A stretch of 64,000 bases of DNA from Hymenobacter sp. DG01 (GTDB taxonomy: Bacteria > Bacteroidota > Bacteroidia > Cytophagales > Hymenobacteraceae). Positions 25,652 to 33,514 of this stretch are shown in pieces. The stretch covers positions 1,488,001 to 1,552,000 of the forward strand of contig NZ_CP040936.1 of the NCBI RefSeq assembly GCF_006352025.1. The letters are read 5' to 3'. Positions within the stretch are counted from its first letter, which is position 1, and every line of letters starts with the position of its first letter. The position numbers and the translations under genes are program-made. Below the pieces are notes generated by a model. It made no database searches, was not told where the DNA came from, and saw only the letters and a program-made list of their open reading frames with translations.

Positions 25652-25963
25652 ATGATTCCTGAACTGAAGACCACCGACCCGACCATAGAAACCATTGAAA
25701 AAGAAGTTATTCCGAGCCTGCGCTTCTCTACTGAAGATGTCCTGACGGAAAAAGCCGACATCCAGCGACGCCGCCACGACGCCGAACGCGCCGCGACCCT
25801 AGGCAACGCCTACCACGGCAAACTCGACATCTACTTTCAGACCGCCGATGGTAGCGTAAAGCGCGTGTACACCACTGTGTGGGCTACTCACGAGGAATAC
25901 CTGACGCTTAAGTCCGGCATCTCCCTACCCCTGCGTGCGGTCCTAAGCTTCGACTTCTATTAA
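25652..25963 (+). CDS. Conserved hypothetical protein
   Basis: 103 aa from ATG (MIPELKTTDPTIETIEKEVI); a TTG 24 bases upstream is possible. A helical N-terminal half (DVLTEKADIQRRRHDAERA) is followed by a beta-rich half (GKLDIYFQTADGSVKRVYTT, LPLRAVLSFDFY). There is no signal peptide. I recall similar short proteins in Bacteroidota but no function. Monocistronic, closed by a strong bidirectional terminator. Confidence 0.7.
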   Translation: MIPELKTTDPTIETIEKEVIPSLRFSTEDVLTEKADIQRRRHDAERAATLGNAYHGKLDIYFQTADGSVKRVYTTVWATHEEYLTLKSGISLPLRAVLSFDFY

Positions 25964-26002
25964 TCACGGATTTTTGACTTACCCGAACTTCCTCGGGTAA
26001 GC

Positions 26003-26059
26003 TTCTTCTATAAAAAAGCCCGTTCGACAAGTTGTCGAGCGGGCTTTTTTATAGAAGAA
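26003..26059. terminator. Strong bidirectional intrinsic terminator
   Basis: Arms 26003-26022 and 26040-26059 are perfectly complementary over 20 bp (TTCTTCTATAAAAAAGCCCG), with further inner pairing TCGACAA / TTGTCGA, between converging genes. A and T runs on both sides suit both directions. Confidence 0.92.
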
Positions 26060-26093
26060 AGGTGCTTTATCAGACTGCTACTTGCTCAATCCG

Positions 26094-26118
26094 ATTTAGT
26101 CACGATTCGTGACTAAAT
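26094..26118. repeat. Short palindrome overlapping the nucleoside phosphorylase stop codon
   Basis: ATTTAGTCACGA, one base, then TCGTGACTAAAT: 12-bp arms around a single base. It includes the last codons and TAG of the gene on the minus strand. Confidence 0.75.
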
Positions 26119-26985
26119 GCGCTCCAGGGTGGTGGCAATCAGGTTGTTTACTACCTGGTCGGAGTTGGTGGCAAATTCGCCGGTGGCACGGTTGGCCACA
26201 ATGGCGTTCAGCGACACTACCTCGTGGCCCAGCATGCGGCCCAGGGAATAATAGCCAGCCGTTTCCATCTCAAAGTTGGTGAGGCGGAACTCGCCTTCAG
26301 CGCTGTGGTAGCGGAACTGCTGGAACTGCTCAATCAGGTTGGCAAGGCGCAGGTCCAGGCGCAGCACGCGGCCCTGGGGACCGTAGAAGCCGGGGCAGGT
26401 GAGCGTGTTGCCAGTGACCATGCCCGCGCCCAGCTGCTCGCGCAGCAAATCGGAGCCGCGCACGCAGTACGGGCGGTAATCAAGCTGCAGGCTTTGTTGC
26501 ACACCACGCGCTACCTCTACCTCCAGGCCCGTTTCCACCAGGGGGTAGAACTGCATCAGCGAGTCCAGGCCCACGGCGTGTTCCGACACCAACAGGGAGC
26601 CCACCGGAATATCGGCCTGCAGAGAGCCGCTGGTACCCACCCGCACGATGCGCAGGTTGATCCGCTCCTCCAAAGGGCGTGGCTCGCGCGTCACGAAGTC
26701 GATGTTCACCAGCGCATCCAGCTCATTCATCAGGATGTCGATGTTATCAGTACCCATGCCCGTGCTGATAACGGTGAGGCGCTTACCGCGGTAGTAGCCC
26801 ACATGCGTCACAAACTCGCGCTTGTGAATGATGGTTTCGATGGAATCAAAGTGCTGGCTAACCGTGGGTACGCGCTCCGGGTCGCCGACCGTGATGATGG
26901 TTTCGGAAATATGGTCGGGTAGCAGGTTCAGATGGTAGATGCTGCCATCCTTGTTGAGGATCAGCTCCGATTCGGCGATGGGCAT
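26113..26985 (-). CDS. Nucleoside phosphorylase (uridine phosphorylase-like)
   Basis: 290 aa from ATG (MPIAESELILNKDGSIYHLN). PNP/UDP-phosphorylase family: ITVGDPERV phosphate-site motif near 33-41, GVGT-like VGTSGSLQADIPVG, and NFEMETAGYYSLGRMLGHEV with the ribose-contact Met-Glu near 243. It cleaves a nucleoside with phosphate to base plus ribose-1-phosphate for salvage; the base preference is probably uridine but not proven. Confidence 0.9.
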   Translation of the reverse strand: MPIAESELILNKDGSIYHLNLLPDHISETIITVGDPERVPTVSQHFDSIETIIHKREFVTHVGYYRGKRLTVISTGMGTDNIDILMNELDALVNIDFVTREPRPLEERINLRIVRVGTSGSLQADIPVGSLLVSEHAVGLDSLMQFYPLVETGLEVEVARGVQQSLQLDYRPYCVRGSDLLREQLGAGMVTGNTLTCPGFYGPQGRVLRLDLRLANLIEQFQQFRYHSAEGEFRLTNFEMETAGYYSLGRMLGHEVVSLNAIVANRATGEFATNSDQVVNNLIATTLERI

Positions 26986-27099
26986 AAGAGGGGGATTTTT
27001 AGAAAAGGAAGGTGCAATGGTACGGCAAAAACCGCAGTTTGGGTTCGGGGATAATCTGGCGAACAATCTTCAACTACGTGCCGACGCACACGAAAGCGC

Positions 27100-27199
27100 G
27101 TCATCCTGAGCAGAGCGAAGGACCTTCTCACGCCAGAACGATTCCTGTACAAGCGGCTCGTTCTGGCGTGAGAAGGTCCTTCGCTCTGCTCAGGATGAC
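27100..27199. repeat. REP-like palindrome, copy 3, with 42-bp perfect arms
   Basis: 27100-27141 is the exact reverse complement of 27158-27199, around a 16-base loop. The outer half (GTCATCCTGAGCAGAGCGAA) is shared with copies at 18643 and 20948. The inner half, TCTCACGCCAGAACGA, is specific to this copy. Confidence 0.93.
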
Positions 27200-27217
27200 A
27201 GTTGGGTTCAGAGGTTT

Positions 27218-28171
27218 TTACCGGGCCGGGGCGCGGTACGACAGCAGGCCCTGCTCGGGGTTGTAGTTGTTGCTGTTCTTGGGGTAGGCGCCGGTTCCGT
27301 CGTAAGGGCGCTTATCGGGGTGCTCCTGGCAGGTGGTGGAGCAGGCACCATCGAGCTGCTGGCCGCAGGTTTCGCAGAGTGGAATGTGGGCGTTGCAGTG
27401 CGGGTTAGCGCAGTTCACCATCCGGTCGGAGGGGGTGTGGCAGTGGTGGCAGTGGCTGATGATGCTGGGGTTCACGCTGTTCACGTCCACGGCCACGCGG
27501 CCATCGAATACGTAGCACTTGCCCTCAAAATCTTCGCCCCCGGCTTCCAACCCGTACTTAATGATGCCGCCGTGCAGCTGGTACACATTCTCGAACCCCT
27601 GCTCCAGCAGGAAAGCCGAGGCCTTCTCGCACTTGATGCCGCCGGTGCAGTAGGTCAGAATTTTCTTGTCCTTGAACTGCTCCAGCTCCTGCACCTTATC
27701 CGGAAACTCGCGGAAGTTCTCAATGTCCAGCGTAATGGCATTCTTGAAGCGGCCCAGGTTGTGCTCGTAGTCGGAGCGCACATCCAGCACCACTACATCC
27801 TCCTGGTCCTTCAGGTCGCGGAATTCAGTAGGCGAGAGGTGAATGCCGGTACGCTCGTAGGGTTTGATGTGGGGTAGGCCCACGTGCACGATTTCCGGCT
27901 TCACGCGCACATGCAGCTTCTGGAAGGTGTGAGCTGGAGCTTCTTCCACCTTGAATTCCAGCGCCGCAAAGCGCGGATCGGCTTTCACCAGGCGCATATA
28001 TTCCTCACAGTCGGCCCGCAGGCCCGACACGGTGCCGTTCAGCCCCTCAGAGGCCACGATGATGCGCCCCAGCAAATTCAGGCTCAGGCACAGCCGGTGG
28101 TGCTCCTCCCGAAACTGCTCGGGGTTCTCAATGGGCGTGTAGCAATAATACAGCAGAACGAGGTAGTCCAT
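27218..28171 (-). CDS. trhO: tRNA uridine(34) hydroxylase TrhO (rhodanese family)
   Basis: 317 aa. N-terminal ferredoxin-like domain with the family motif GRIIVASEGLNGTVSG (35-50), a central rhodanese domain with active-site CTGGIKC (C175 and C181), and a C-terminal Cys/His-rich region with paired Cys motifs (HCHHCH, NCANPHCN, CETCG) likely to bind zinc. It catalyses prephenate-independent, O2-dependent hydroxylation of tRNA U34. Same direction as the acetyltransferase gene upstream, 81 bases apart. Confidence 0.93.
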   Translation of the reverse strand: MDYLVLLYYCYTPIENPEQFREEHHRLCLSLNLLGRIIVASEGLNGTVSGLRADCEEYMRLVKADPRFAALEFKVEEAPAHTFQKLHVRVKPEIVHVGLPHIKPYERTGIHLSPTEFRDLKDQEDVVVLDVRSDYEHNLGRFKNAITLDIENFREFPDKVQELEQFKDKKILTYCTGGIKCEKASAFLLEQGFENVYQLHGGIIKYGLEAGGEDFEGKCYVFDGRVAVDVNSVNPSIISHCHHCHTPSDRMVNCANPHCNAHIPLCETCGQQLDGACSTTCQEHPDKRPYDGTGAYPKNSNNYNPEQGLLSYRAPAR

Positions 28172-28228
28172 TCTTCTATAGAAGTGAGTGCAAGAGCTTC
28201 GAACTGAGAATGGTTTCTGCAGACTTAG

Positions 28229-28256
28229 CTCTTCGTCCTAAAATCTTGGTCCTAAA
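28229..28256. repeat. 14-bp direct repeat at the end of the acetyltransferase gene
   Basis: CTCTTCGTCCTAAA followed immediately by ATCTTGGTCCTAAA (12 of 14 identical, 2 x 7 bp period). It overlaps the acetyltransferase stop codon and sits between two genes in the same direction. Confidence 0.6.
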
Positions 28257-28884
28257 CTTTTTGGGCGGGGTTGCCGAACACCGTCTGGCCGGCAGGCACG
28301 TCGGCTACCACCACGGAGCCAGCGCCTACGCGGGCCTTGGCGCCAATTTTTACACCAGCCACAACTACTGCTCCGGCCCCGATAAAGGCCAGCTCCCCTA
28401 CCGTTACTTCGGCGTTGAGGATGGCACCGGCACCTAGCTGAGAGTAGTCGCCCATTTCAGCCTTCACATCTACCACGGCATTAGCCCCGAGGATGCAGCC
28501 ATCACCGACTTTGGCGGTGCCGGCCACCACGGCGTTGGCCCCAATGAGGATGCCATGGCCCAGCCACGCGTGCGGCGATACGCTGGCCCGCTGGTGGATG
28601 GCGTTGACGGGGGCTACCTCGTATTCCTGGCGCAGCATGCCTGTGAGGCTGCGGCGGCTGGCGGTATCTTCAGTAGCCACGAATACCTCGCACTTCTTGC
28701 CCAGCAGCTTCAGCAGCTCTTTGTCGTCGGTGCTGCCCATCACGGGCACATCGTTGAGTTCGGTGTTCTGCAGAGCGGCGTTGTCGTCGAGCAGGCAGTA
28801 TACCACTACATCGTTGCTTTGAAAGACATCGAGGGCTGCGGTACCGACGGCTTGTGCGCCCAGAATGATGACAGGGTTTTCCAT
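28252..28884 (-). CDS. Hexapeptide acetyltransferase (NeuD/PglD-like)
   Basis: 210 aa. A Rossmann-like N-terminal domain (MENPVIILGAQAVGTAALDV, VVYCLLDDN) is followed by a left-handed beta-helix (about 95-205) of repeats such as GILIGANAVVAGTAKVGDG and GAGAVVVAGVKIGAKARVG. The likely catalytic His is in SVSPHAWLG. This layout matches sugar O- or N-acetyltransferases of the NeuD/PglD group; the sugar substrate is unknown. A TATCTTTG box lies 51 bases upstream. Confidence 0.85.
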   Translation of the reverse strand: MENPVIILGAQAVGTAALDVFQSNDVVVYCLLDDNAALQNTELNDVPVMGSTDDKELLKLLGKKCEVFVATEDTASRRSLTGMLRQEYEVAPVNAIHQRASVSPHAWLGHGILIGANAVVAGTAKVGDGCILGANAVVDVKAEMGDYSQLGAGAILNAEVTVGELAFIGAGAVVVAGVKIGAKARVGAGSVVVADVPAGQTVFGNPAQKV

Positions 28885-28934
28885 AGTATCAAAAACGGCC
28901 GCGGGGCGGCCGGGGAGAATAGGTTTTGGGAGGG

Positions 28935-28942
28935 CAAAGATA
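28935..28942 (-). promoter_or_regulatory. -7 promoter box TATCTTTG for acetyltransferase gene
   Basis: Exact consensus on the minus strand, 50 bases before the ATG. Confidence 0.6.
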
Positions 28943-29094
28943 CACGTTCTGCCGGCTAGGCCGAGTATGCACGGTGTATGAGGGACAGAACAAAGGCTGC
29001 GGACGTTTAGCTCCCGGGCTTGCGCCTACCTCCTACCGGAGCTTGAACCGAGCCGAAGTCGCAGCCTAGAAGCCGGGCATTGCCCTACCCCCTA

Positions 29095-30360
29095 TTAAAG
29101 CCTGAACCTTCGCAGCAGGGTAGCCGCGTAGTCGTTTTGCAGCAGGAGCACCAGCAGAAACGGCAGGAACGTCACGCGGTAGCGGTTGAGGGTGCCCAGG
29201 TTGGGAGTAGTGAGGCCCAGCAACACCGCCAGCACCAGGCAATACACCAGCAGGGCCAGCACCAGGGCAAAGGGCAACTGCCCCGCCCGGCCCCGCACCG
29301 CCGCCACTGCCGCCGCACCCAGGGCCACCAGCAGCCCCAGGTTTTCGAGGCCCGCCAGCCGGTACAGAACCGAGCGTCCCTCCCAGGGCCAGGGCCGGGT
29401 CAGGGTATTGAAGGCGGCCTGGGGCGAGTGCAGCACTACACTTTCGGTAGTGGGCTTGAGGTCGGGGTACTCCAGATGGGGCCGCCCCTCCGAGATTTTA
29501 AGCAGATCGGAATAGTTGCGCTGCAGCTGGGAAGTGAATTTGTTGGCCCGAAAAACCGGACTGATTTCACCAGCGACCCAGGCGCCACCGCTCAGCAGCG
29601 CCAGCAGCAGCAGCGCCTGTACTACCCGGCTGCGGGCCCCACCCAGGTGCTGCACCACCCGGATCAGCCCCAGCCCTGCCAGGCAACCAAACAAGACGAT
29701 GGCAAAGAAATACCGCATCTTGAAGTGCAGAACTACGGCCGCCAGCAGCCCCAGCACCAGCCACCCGCGGCGACCGTCGGCGTAAGCCAGCCGAATAACC
29801 AGCGCCAGCACCAGCGCGCCGCTGCCTACCAGCAGGCTTTCCTTGGTCAACCCCGAGGTCCAGTACACAACAGTGGGCCAGAGCAGAAACCCCACGACCA
29901 CGCTGCCGGGAGTAGCCGCTGGCCACCGCAGCCGCAGCAGCCTGACCAGCTCCCAGCTGCAGATAAAGCTGAACAGCGACAGGTAGCAGCCATTCAGCAG
30001 GGCATTGCCCAGGCTGGCCAGGTTCAGCGCCGAGAGTACCTTAATGAGAAACAGCGTGTTGGAAAAGCCATGAAACACCAGGTGCCAGCGCCCCCAATGG
30101 AACTCATCGGTAGGCAGCATCCGTAGCCACTGGCCGGGAGCCTGCCACAACTGCTCACTCAGGCGGTCGGCCCACACCAGAAAGTAGCCCGCGTCTTCGC
30201 TGAGTACGGTAATGGAAACACCGGTTGCCAGCAGCTTGAGCGCCATGGTAGGCAGCACCCACCGCCCTAGGTCCGGGGTACGGCGCGCCCGCCCTACCCA
30301 CCGATACACGGCCCACACCAGCGCCACATTCAGAACCAAAGCAAGCAGCAAATGGGGCAA
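29095..30360 (-). CDS. Polytopic membrane protein, possible polysaccharide/GT-C type
   Basis: 421 aa; it starts at TTG since the in-frame stop 15 bases upstream leaves no ATG. About ten membrane segments. A soluble loop after the first segments (YFLVWADRLSEQLWQAPGQW, TDEFHWGRWHLVFHGFSN) and one between about 285 and 320 (FTSQLQRNYSDLLKISEGRP) are hydrophilic. The SGLTKESLL motif near 170 resembles mannosyltransferase-like or O-antigen-polymerase-like proteins. No confident family; envelope polysaccharide role is a guess. It is 51 bases downstream of the DUF2851 gene. Confidence 0.6.
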   Translation of the reverse strand: MPHLLLALVLNVALVWAVYRWVGRARRTPDLGRWVLPTMALKLLATGVSITVLSEDAGYFLVWADRLSEQLWQAPGQWLRMLPTDEFHWGRWHLVFHGFSNTLFLIKVLSALNLASLGNALLNGCYLSLFSFICSWELVRLLRLRWPAATPGSVVVGFLLWPTVVYWTSGLTKESLLVGSGALVLALVIRLAYADGRRGWLVLGLLAAVVLHFKMRYFFAIVLFGCLAGLGLIRVVQHLGGARSRVVQALLLLALLSGGAWVAGEISPVFRANKFTSQLQRNYSDLLKISEGRPHLEYPDLKPTTESVVLHSPQAAFNTLTRPWPWEGRSVLYRLAGLENLGLLVALGAAAVAAVRGRAGQLPFALVLALLVYCLVLAVLLGLTTPNLGTLNRYRVTFLPFLLVLLLQNDYAATLLRRFRL

Positions 30361-30411
30361 GATGGCGGGGGCTTAACGTGAAGGATGGACAGGTGGTACC
30401 AGCGGCAGAGC

Positions 30412-31695
30412 CTACCGCTGCCGCAAGATACTACCCCCAATGGCACAGCGCACGCACTGGCGGGGCGCGCAGTAGCCCCGGTGCAGGGCCAGCAGCCCCT
30501 GGGAGTCGGCGGCCGAGGCATTGCGGAAGCCCGCCAGCTGATATACATCCAGTACGTGGTTCTGCTCGGCCGGCAGCTGGTCGAGCAGGGTAACGGCCGC
30601 TTCTACCAGTTCGGGGTTGCCCAGGTAGCGGGCATAGGCTACCCGCAGCGGCACTACCAGGTTAGTTACCAGCAAATGAATGCTGCTCCGGCCTAGCACG
30701 GCCACTTTCCCGGCTTTGCCGGGCCGGTAGTGAGTTTGCCAGTACTCGGGCAGCGGAGTGGCAAAGAACTGCTCTAGAGCCCGGATGTCGCGGGCGCTCA
30801 GCAAGACATCAAACAAAGCAGGGCGGGCGTGGAGCAAGCCCGTAAGCTGGGCCAAGCGTACCGTCGGGAAGTTGGCCGGGCGCAACCGCAGAAAGTTCCA
30901 GTCGTGGGCAGCCAGGGCCGTGCCACTGAGGTTGTACTTGTGGCGCAGAAAGGCAAACTCCTGCCGCAAGTCCTGCAAATAGGCATCCGTAGGCTCAATT
31001 TCTTCCAGGAAGCCTGCCTGCCCAAACACCAGCGCGGCTAGCTGGCGCGCATCATGGCGGTGGCGGCGCAGCACCGGGAGCGGCAGGGCCTTGGCCAGGC
31101 GGGACATAGGCTCGGCGTTTTTCTGGAAGCCGAAGGCGGCGGCTAGCGCGTGCCAGGTAGTGGCCTCCCAGTCCTGGCCCTGCTGCTGATGCAGGGCCGT
31201 TATCAGGTCGGCCTTGTGCTCCATCCGCTCCAGCAGGGTGCGGCCGGTCATCATGGTGCGGGTTAGCTCCGATGCCTGACTTAGCAGCGGGGCACAGGGT
31301 AGGGCGGCCTCGGGGGGTTGCTCCCGCAGCTGCTCATAGGTAGCCAGCAGATGCGGCGCTATCCGGCTGCCAAGGGCCAAGGCCGGCACCACCGAGCCAT
31401 TGGTTCGGCACACTTTCTGATCGGCAAGGTACACCACGTGTAGTACCACCTGGTCGTACTTGAGGTCAGTCTGGTGCTGGTGCCGAAACCAGTCGGAGGC
31501 TCGGATATGAATTTCTACTGCCCCGTTCCACTCTACCTCCCCTAACTGCAGGCGGGCATTCAAGAAATCGGGGCCGGCATCGGGGTTGCGCTGGCCAGGC
31601 CGCAGCACGGTTACTGGCTGACCATCCTCCGTCTGCAAACTGGTTTTATCGAAGTACTGGTGCTGCCAAACGTAGTGCAGAAAGTCTTCTTGCAT
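30412..31695 (-). CDS. DUF2851 family protein
   Basis: 427 aa from ATG (MQEDFLHYVWQHQYFDKTSL). The conserved N-terminal block (VLRPGQRNPDAGPDFLNARL, GAVEIHIRASDWFRHQH) is typical of DUF2851 and resembles a nuclease-like core with Asp/Glu/His residues (NPDAGPDF, EIHI). The C-terminal end carries a Cys motif (YCAPRQCVRCAIGG). Cytoplasmic. Function unknown. A near-consensus box, TATCTTTA, is at 31745-31752. Confidence 0.85.
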   Translation of the reverse strand: MQEDFLHYVWQHQYFDKTSLQTEDGQPVTVLRPGQRNPDAGPDFLNARLQLGEVEWNGAVEIHIRASDWFRHQHQTDLKYDQVVLHVVYLADQKVCRTNGSVVPALALGSRIAPHLLATYEQLREQPPEAALPCAPLLSQASELTRTMMTGRTLLERMEHKADLITALHQQQGQDWEATTWHALAAAFGFQKNAEPMSRLAKALPLPVLRRHRHDARQLAALVFGQAGFLEEIEPTDAYLQDLRQEFAFLRHKYNLSGTALAAHDWNFLRLRPANFPTVRLAQLTGLLHARPALFDVLLSARDIRALEQFFATPLPEYWQTHYRPGKAGKVAVLGRSSIHLLVTNLVVPLRVAYARYLGNPELVEAAVTLLDQLPAEQNHVLDVYQLAGFRNASAADSQGLLALHRGYCAPRQCVRCAIGGSILRQR

Positions 31696-31799
31696 AGCGG
31701 GATAATACAAGTATAGTAATGTAAAAATAACCTTCTCAGGCTCCTAAAGATAGAAGCTCTGTGCTATCTTGCTAGCAGGCTTTCATCATTCCTTACTAT

Positions 31800-32660
31800 T
31801 TGGCACACCTTTACTCTGATTCGCGGGTACTGCCGGACAGCGTCCGCCGGGCCCTGACGTTTTTCTACCGCTCACGCTTTACGCGCAACTACAGCTCCCG
31901 CTACGTCCGGCGGGCGCTGGCGCTACTGCAGGAAGCCGCCGAACGTGGCAATGGCAGTGCCATGAGTTTTCTGGGGGTAGCCTACGGCGAAGCCTGGGGC
32001 TTACCTCAGGACCTGGAAAAGGCCGTTTACTGGCTGCGAAGAGCCGCCGACACCGGGCATCAGCTGGCCCGCTACAACTTGGCCGTTGCTTATGATAACG
32101 GTCTGGGAGTTGCGCGCAACCGCGTGCAGGCTTGGCTGCTGTTTCGGAGGCTGGCCACGGAAGGCTACCGCGACGCCCAATTCGGTGCGGCTCATATGCT
32201 GTTTTACGGCGAGGGGGTAATGCAGAACTACCCCCAGGCCCGCTACTGGGCCCGGCAAGCCGCGCGGCAGGGCCACCCGGAGGCCATGCAATTGCTGGGC
32301 ACCTGCCTGTTGCGCGGCCTGGGCGGGCCAACCCGCCTGCCGGCGGCCCAGCGCTGGCTGAAGCGTGCCGTAGCCGCTGGAAGCTGCCTGGCCGTAAAGC
32401 GCCTGGCCGAGTCCTGGCAGCACTCCGCCAACACCGTCCAGCCCGAGGATATTATCCGCTACCTCGAAAAGCTAATTGAGGCCCGGAGCAAAGCCATAGC
32501 AACCCAGGCGCTCTATACGCTGGGCTGCTTCGGGCAGCAGTACCCTCACCTGCTACCGGCACGCCGCTCCAACGTCAGGGAATATTTCCGCTGGGCAGCC
32601 CGGTTCAAGCACCTGGAAGCGGCCCTGAAATTTGCCCAGCTTCAGGGCGAAAAGTTTTAA
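31800..32660 (+). CDS. Sel1-repeat protein
   Basis: 286 aa, starting at TTG; the first internal ATG would cut into the repeats. Four or five Sel1-like repeats of about 36 residues run from about 45 to 210 (AAERGNGSAMSFLGVAYGEA, AADTGHQLARYNLAVAYDNG, LATEGYRDAQFGAAHMLFYG, AARQGHPEAMQLLGTCLLRG). No signal peptide. The alpha-alpha solenoid suggests a protein-interaction scaffold. Divergent from DUF2851; TATCTTGC at 31764-31771 is a possible -7 box. Confidence 0.8.
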   Translation: MAHLYSDSRVLPDSVRRALTFFYRSRFTRNYSSRYVRRALALLQEAAERGNGSAMSFLGVAYGEAWGLPQDLEKAVYWLRRAADTGHQLARYNLAVAYDNGLGVARNRVQAWLLFRRLATEGYRDAQFGAAHMLFYGEGVMQNYPQARYWARQAARQGHPEAMQLLGTCLLRGLGGPTRLPAAQRWLKRAVAAGSCLAVKRLAESWQHSANTVQPEDIIRYLEKLIEARSKAIATQALYTLGCFGQQYPHLLPARRSNVREYFRWAARFKHLEAALKFAQLQGEKF

Positions 32661-32681
32661 GCAGCCAGGGTACAAATCAAA

Positions 32682-32715
32682 CCGGCCCGCCTCTGCAGGT
32701 AGCAGAAGCGGGCCG
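32682..32715. terminator. GC-rich hairpin between converging genes
   Basis: CCGGCCCGCxTCTGC pairs with GCAGAxGCGGGCCGG around a 4-base loop. There is no T run, so terminator function is inferred from position. Confidence 0.55.
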
Positions 32716-32740
32716 GGTCGTTTGTAACGCAAGGTCAGGG

Positions 32741-33385
32741 TTAGCGCAGGTCAATCACCTTCACGCCTTTATACTTGCTTTTGTCGAAGTTGAAGGTGGT
32801 AGCATCCACCGGCACGTTGGGCTGGAACTTGCTGATGCGGTAGGTATAGCGGTTGCCGTTCTTCTTGAACATCTGCCAGCTTTTCACGGCTTTATCGGCC
32901 CGGCCTACCTTCAGGCGCACCTTGTACACGGGGTTGCTGCGGTCTTCGGGTGAGAGTTCGATTACGTCCACCACTTCGCCGCCTTCCTTGGCTTCCTGCA
33001 CGTAGGCGTACTTGTAGCCTTTTTTGTAGAGCGTATAGATCTGAGAGGGCGAAATTTCCTGATCCTCAGGCTCGTAATCAGAGATATTCACCTCATTTTC
33101 GGCCTTCATGTAGGTCCACATGGTTTGGCCGTTGTTGATGACCTCCTGGCCGCTCATTTTCAAGCGAAACTTCTGGCCGCTCACGGTAATATCGCCGGAG
33201 AGGTTCTCCTTCACTTTCGCGGCGTCATTCTCGAGGGTCTGGGTAAACGTGGCCTTGAAAGCCTTCATGGCCTGATACTTGGCACTCATCTGGTCCAGAA
33301 TCTTGCCGGCTTTAGGGTCCTGCTGAGCCGTGGCGACGGAGGTCAGCGACACGGAAAGGGCGAGCAGGGCGAGATATTTTTTCAT
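32741..33385 (-). CDS. LolA-like outer-membrane lipoprotein carrier protein
   Basis: 214 aa with signal peptide (MKKYLALLALSVSLTSVATA). The mature protein has the LolA-like half-barrel pattern: KILDQMSAKYQAMKAFKATF at the start, LSGDITVSGQKFRLKMSGQE, MWTYMKAENEVNISDYEPED, and C-terminal ISKFQPNVPVDATTFNFD. A periplasmic chaperone role for lipoproteins is inferred from the family. It lies 130 bases downstream of ftsK in the same direction, a conserved arrangement in several Bacteroidota and in proteobacteria. Confidence 0.85.
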   Translation of the reverse strand: MKKYLALLALSVSLTSVATAQQDPKAGKILDQMSAKYQAMKAFKATFTQTLENDAAKVKENLSGDITVSGQKFRLKMSGQEVINNGQTMWTYMKAENEVNISDYEPEDQEISPSQIYTLYKKGYKYAYVQEAKEGGEVVDVIELSPEDRSNPVYKVRLKVGRADKAVKSWQMFKKNGNRYTYRISKFQPNVPVDATTFNFDKSKYKGVKVIDLR

Positions 33386-33429
33386 TGCAAAAAGAGAGGT
33401 GGTGTTTGGAGAGCAGGTAGCTCCGGCGT

Positions 33430-33514
33430 GAGAGCGTAGAAGAGATATAAGGTTTAAACGCAAAACGGAATGTTATAGAACAAATTCTACGCTCTAAGTT
33501 CTATTTTCTTCGCG
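33430..33514. repeat. Inverted repeat between ftsK and lolA-like gene
   Basis: GAGCGTAGAA near 33431-33440 pairs with TTCTACGCTC near 33484-33493, with inner ATAGAAC / GTTCTAT words nearby. Same-direction flanking genes, as for the heptamer repeats. Confidence 0.55.

Noticed and set aside
18643..27199. Insertion sequence remnants at the GTCATCCTGAGC palindromes
   Set aside because: No transposase fragment or target duplication seen; treated as REP-like elements.
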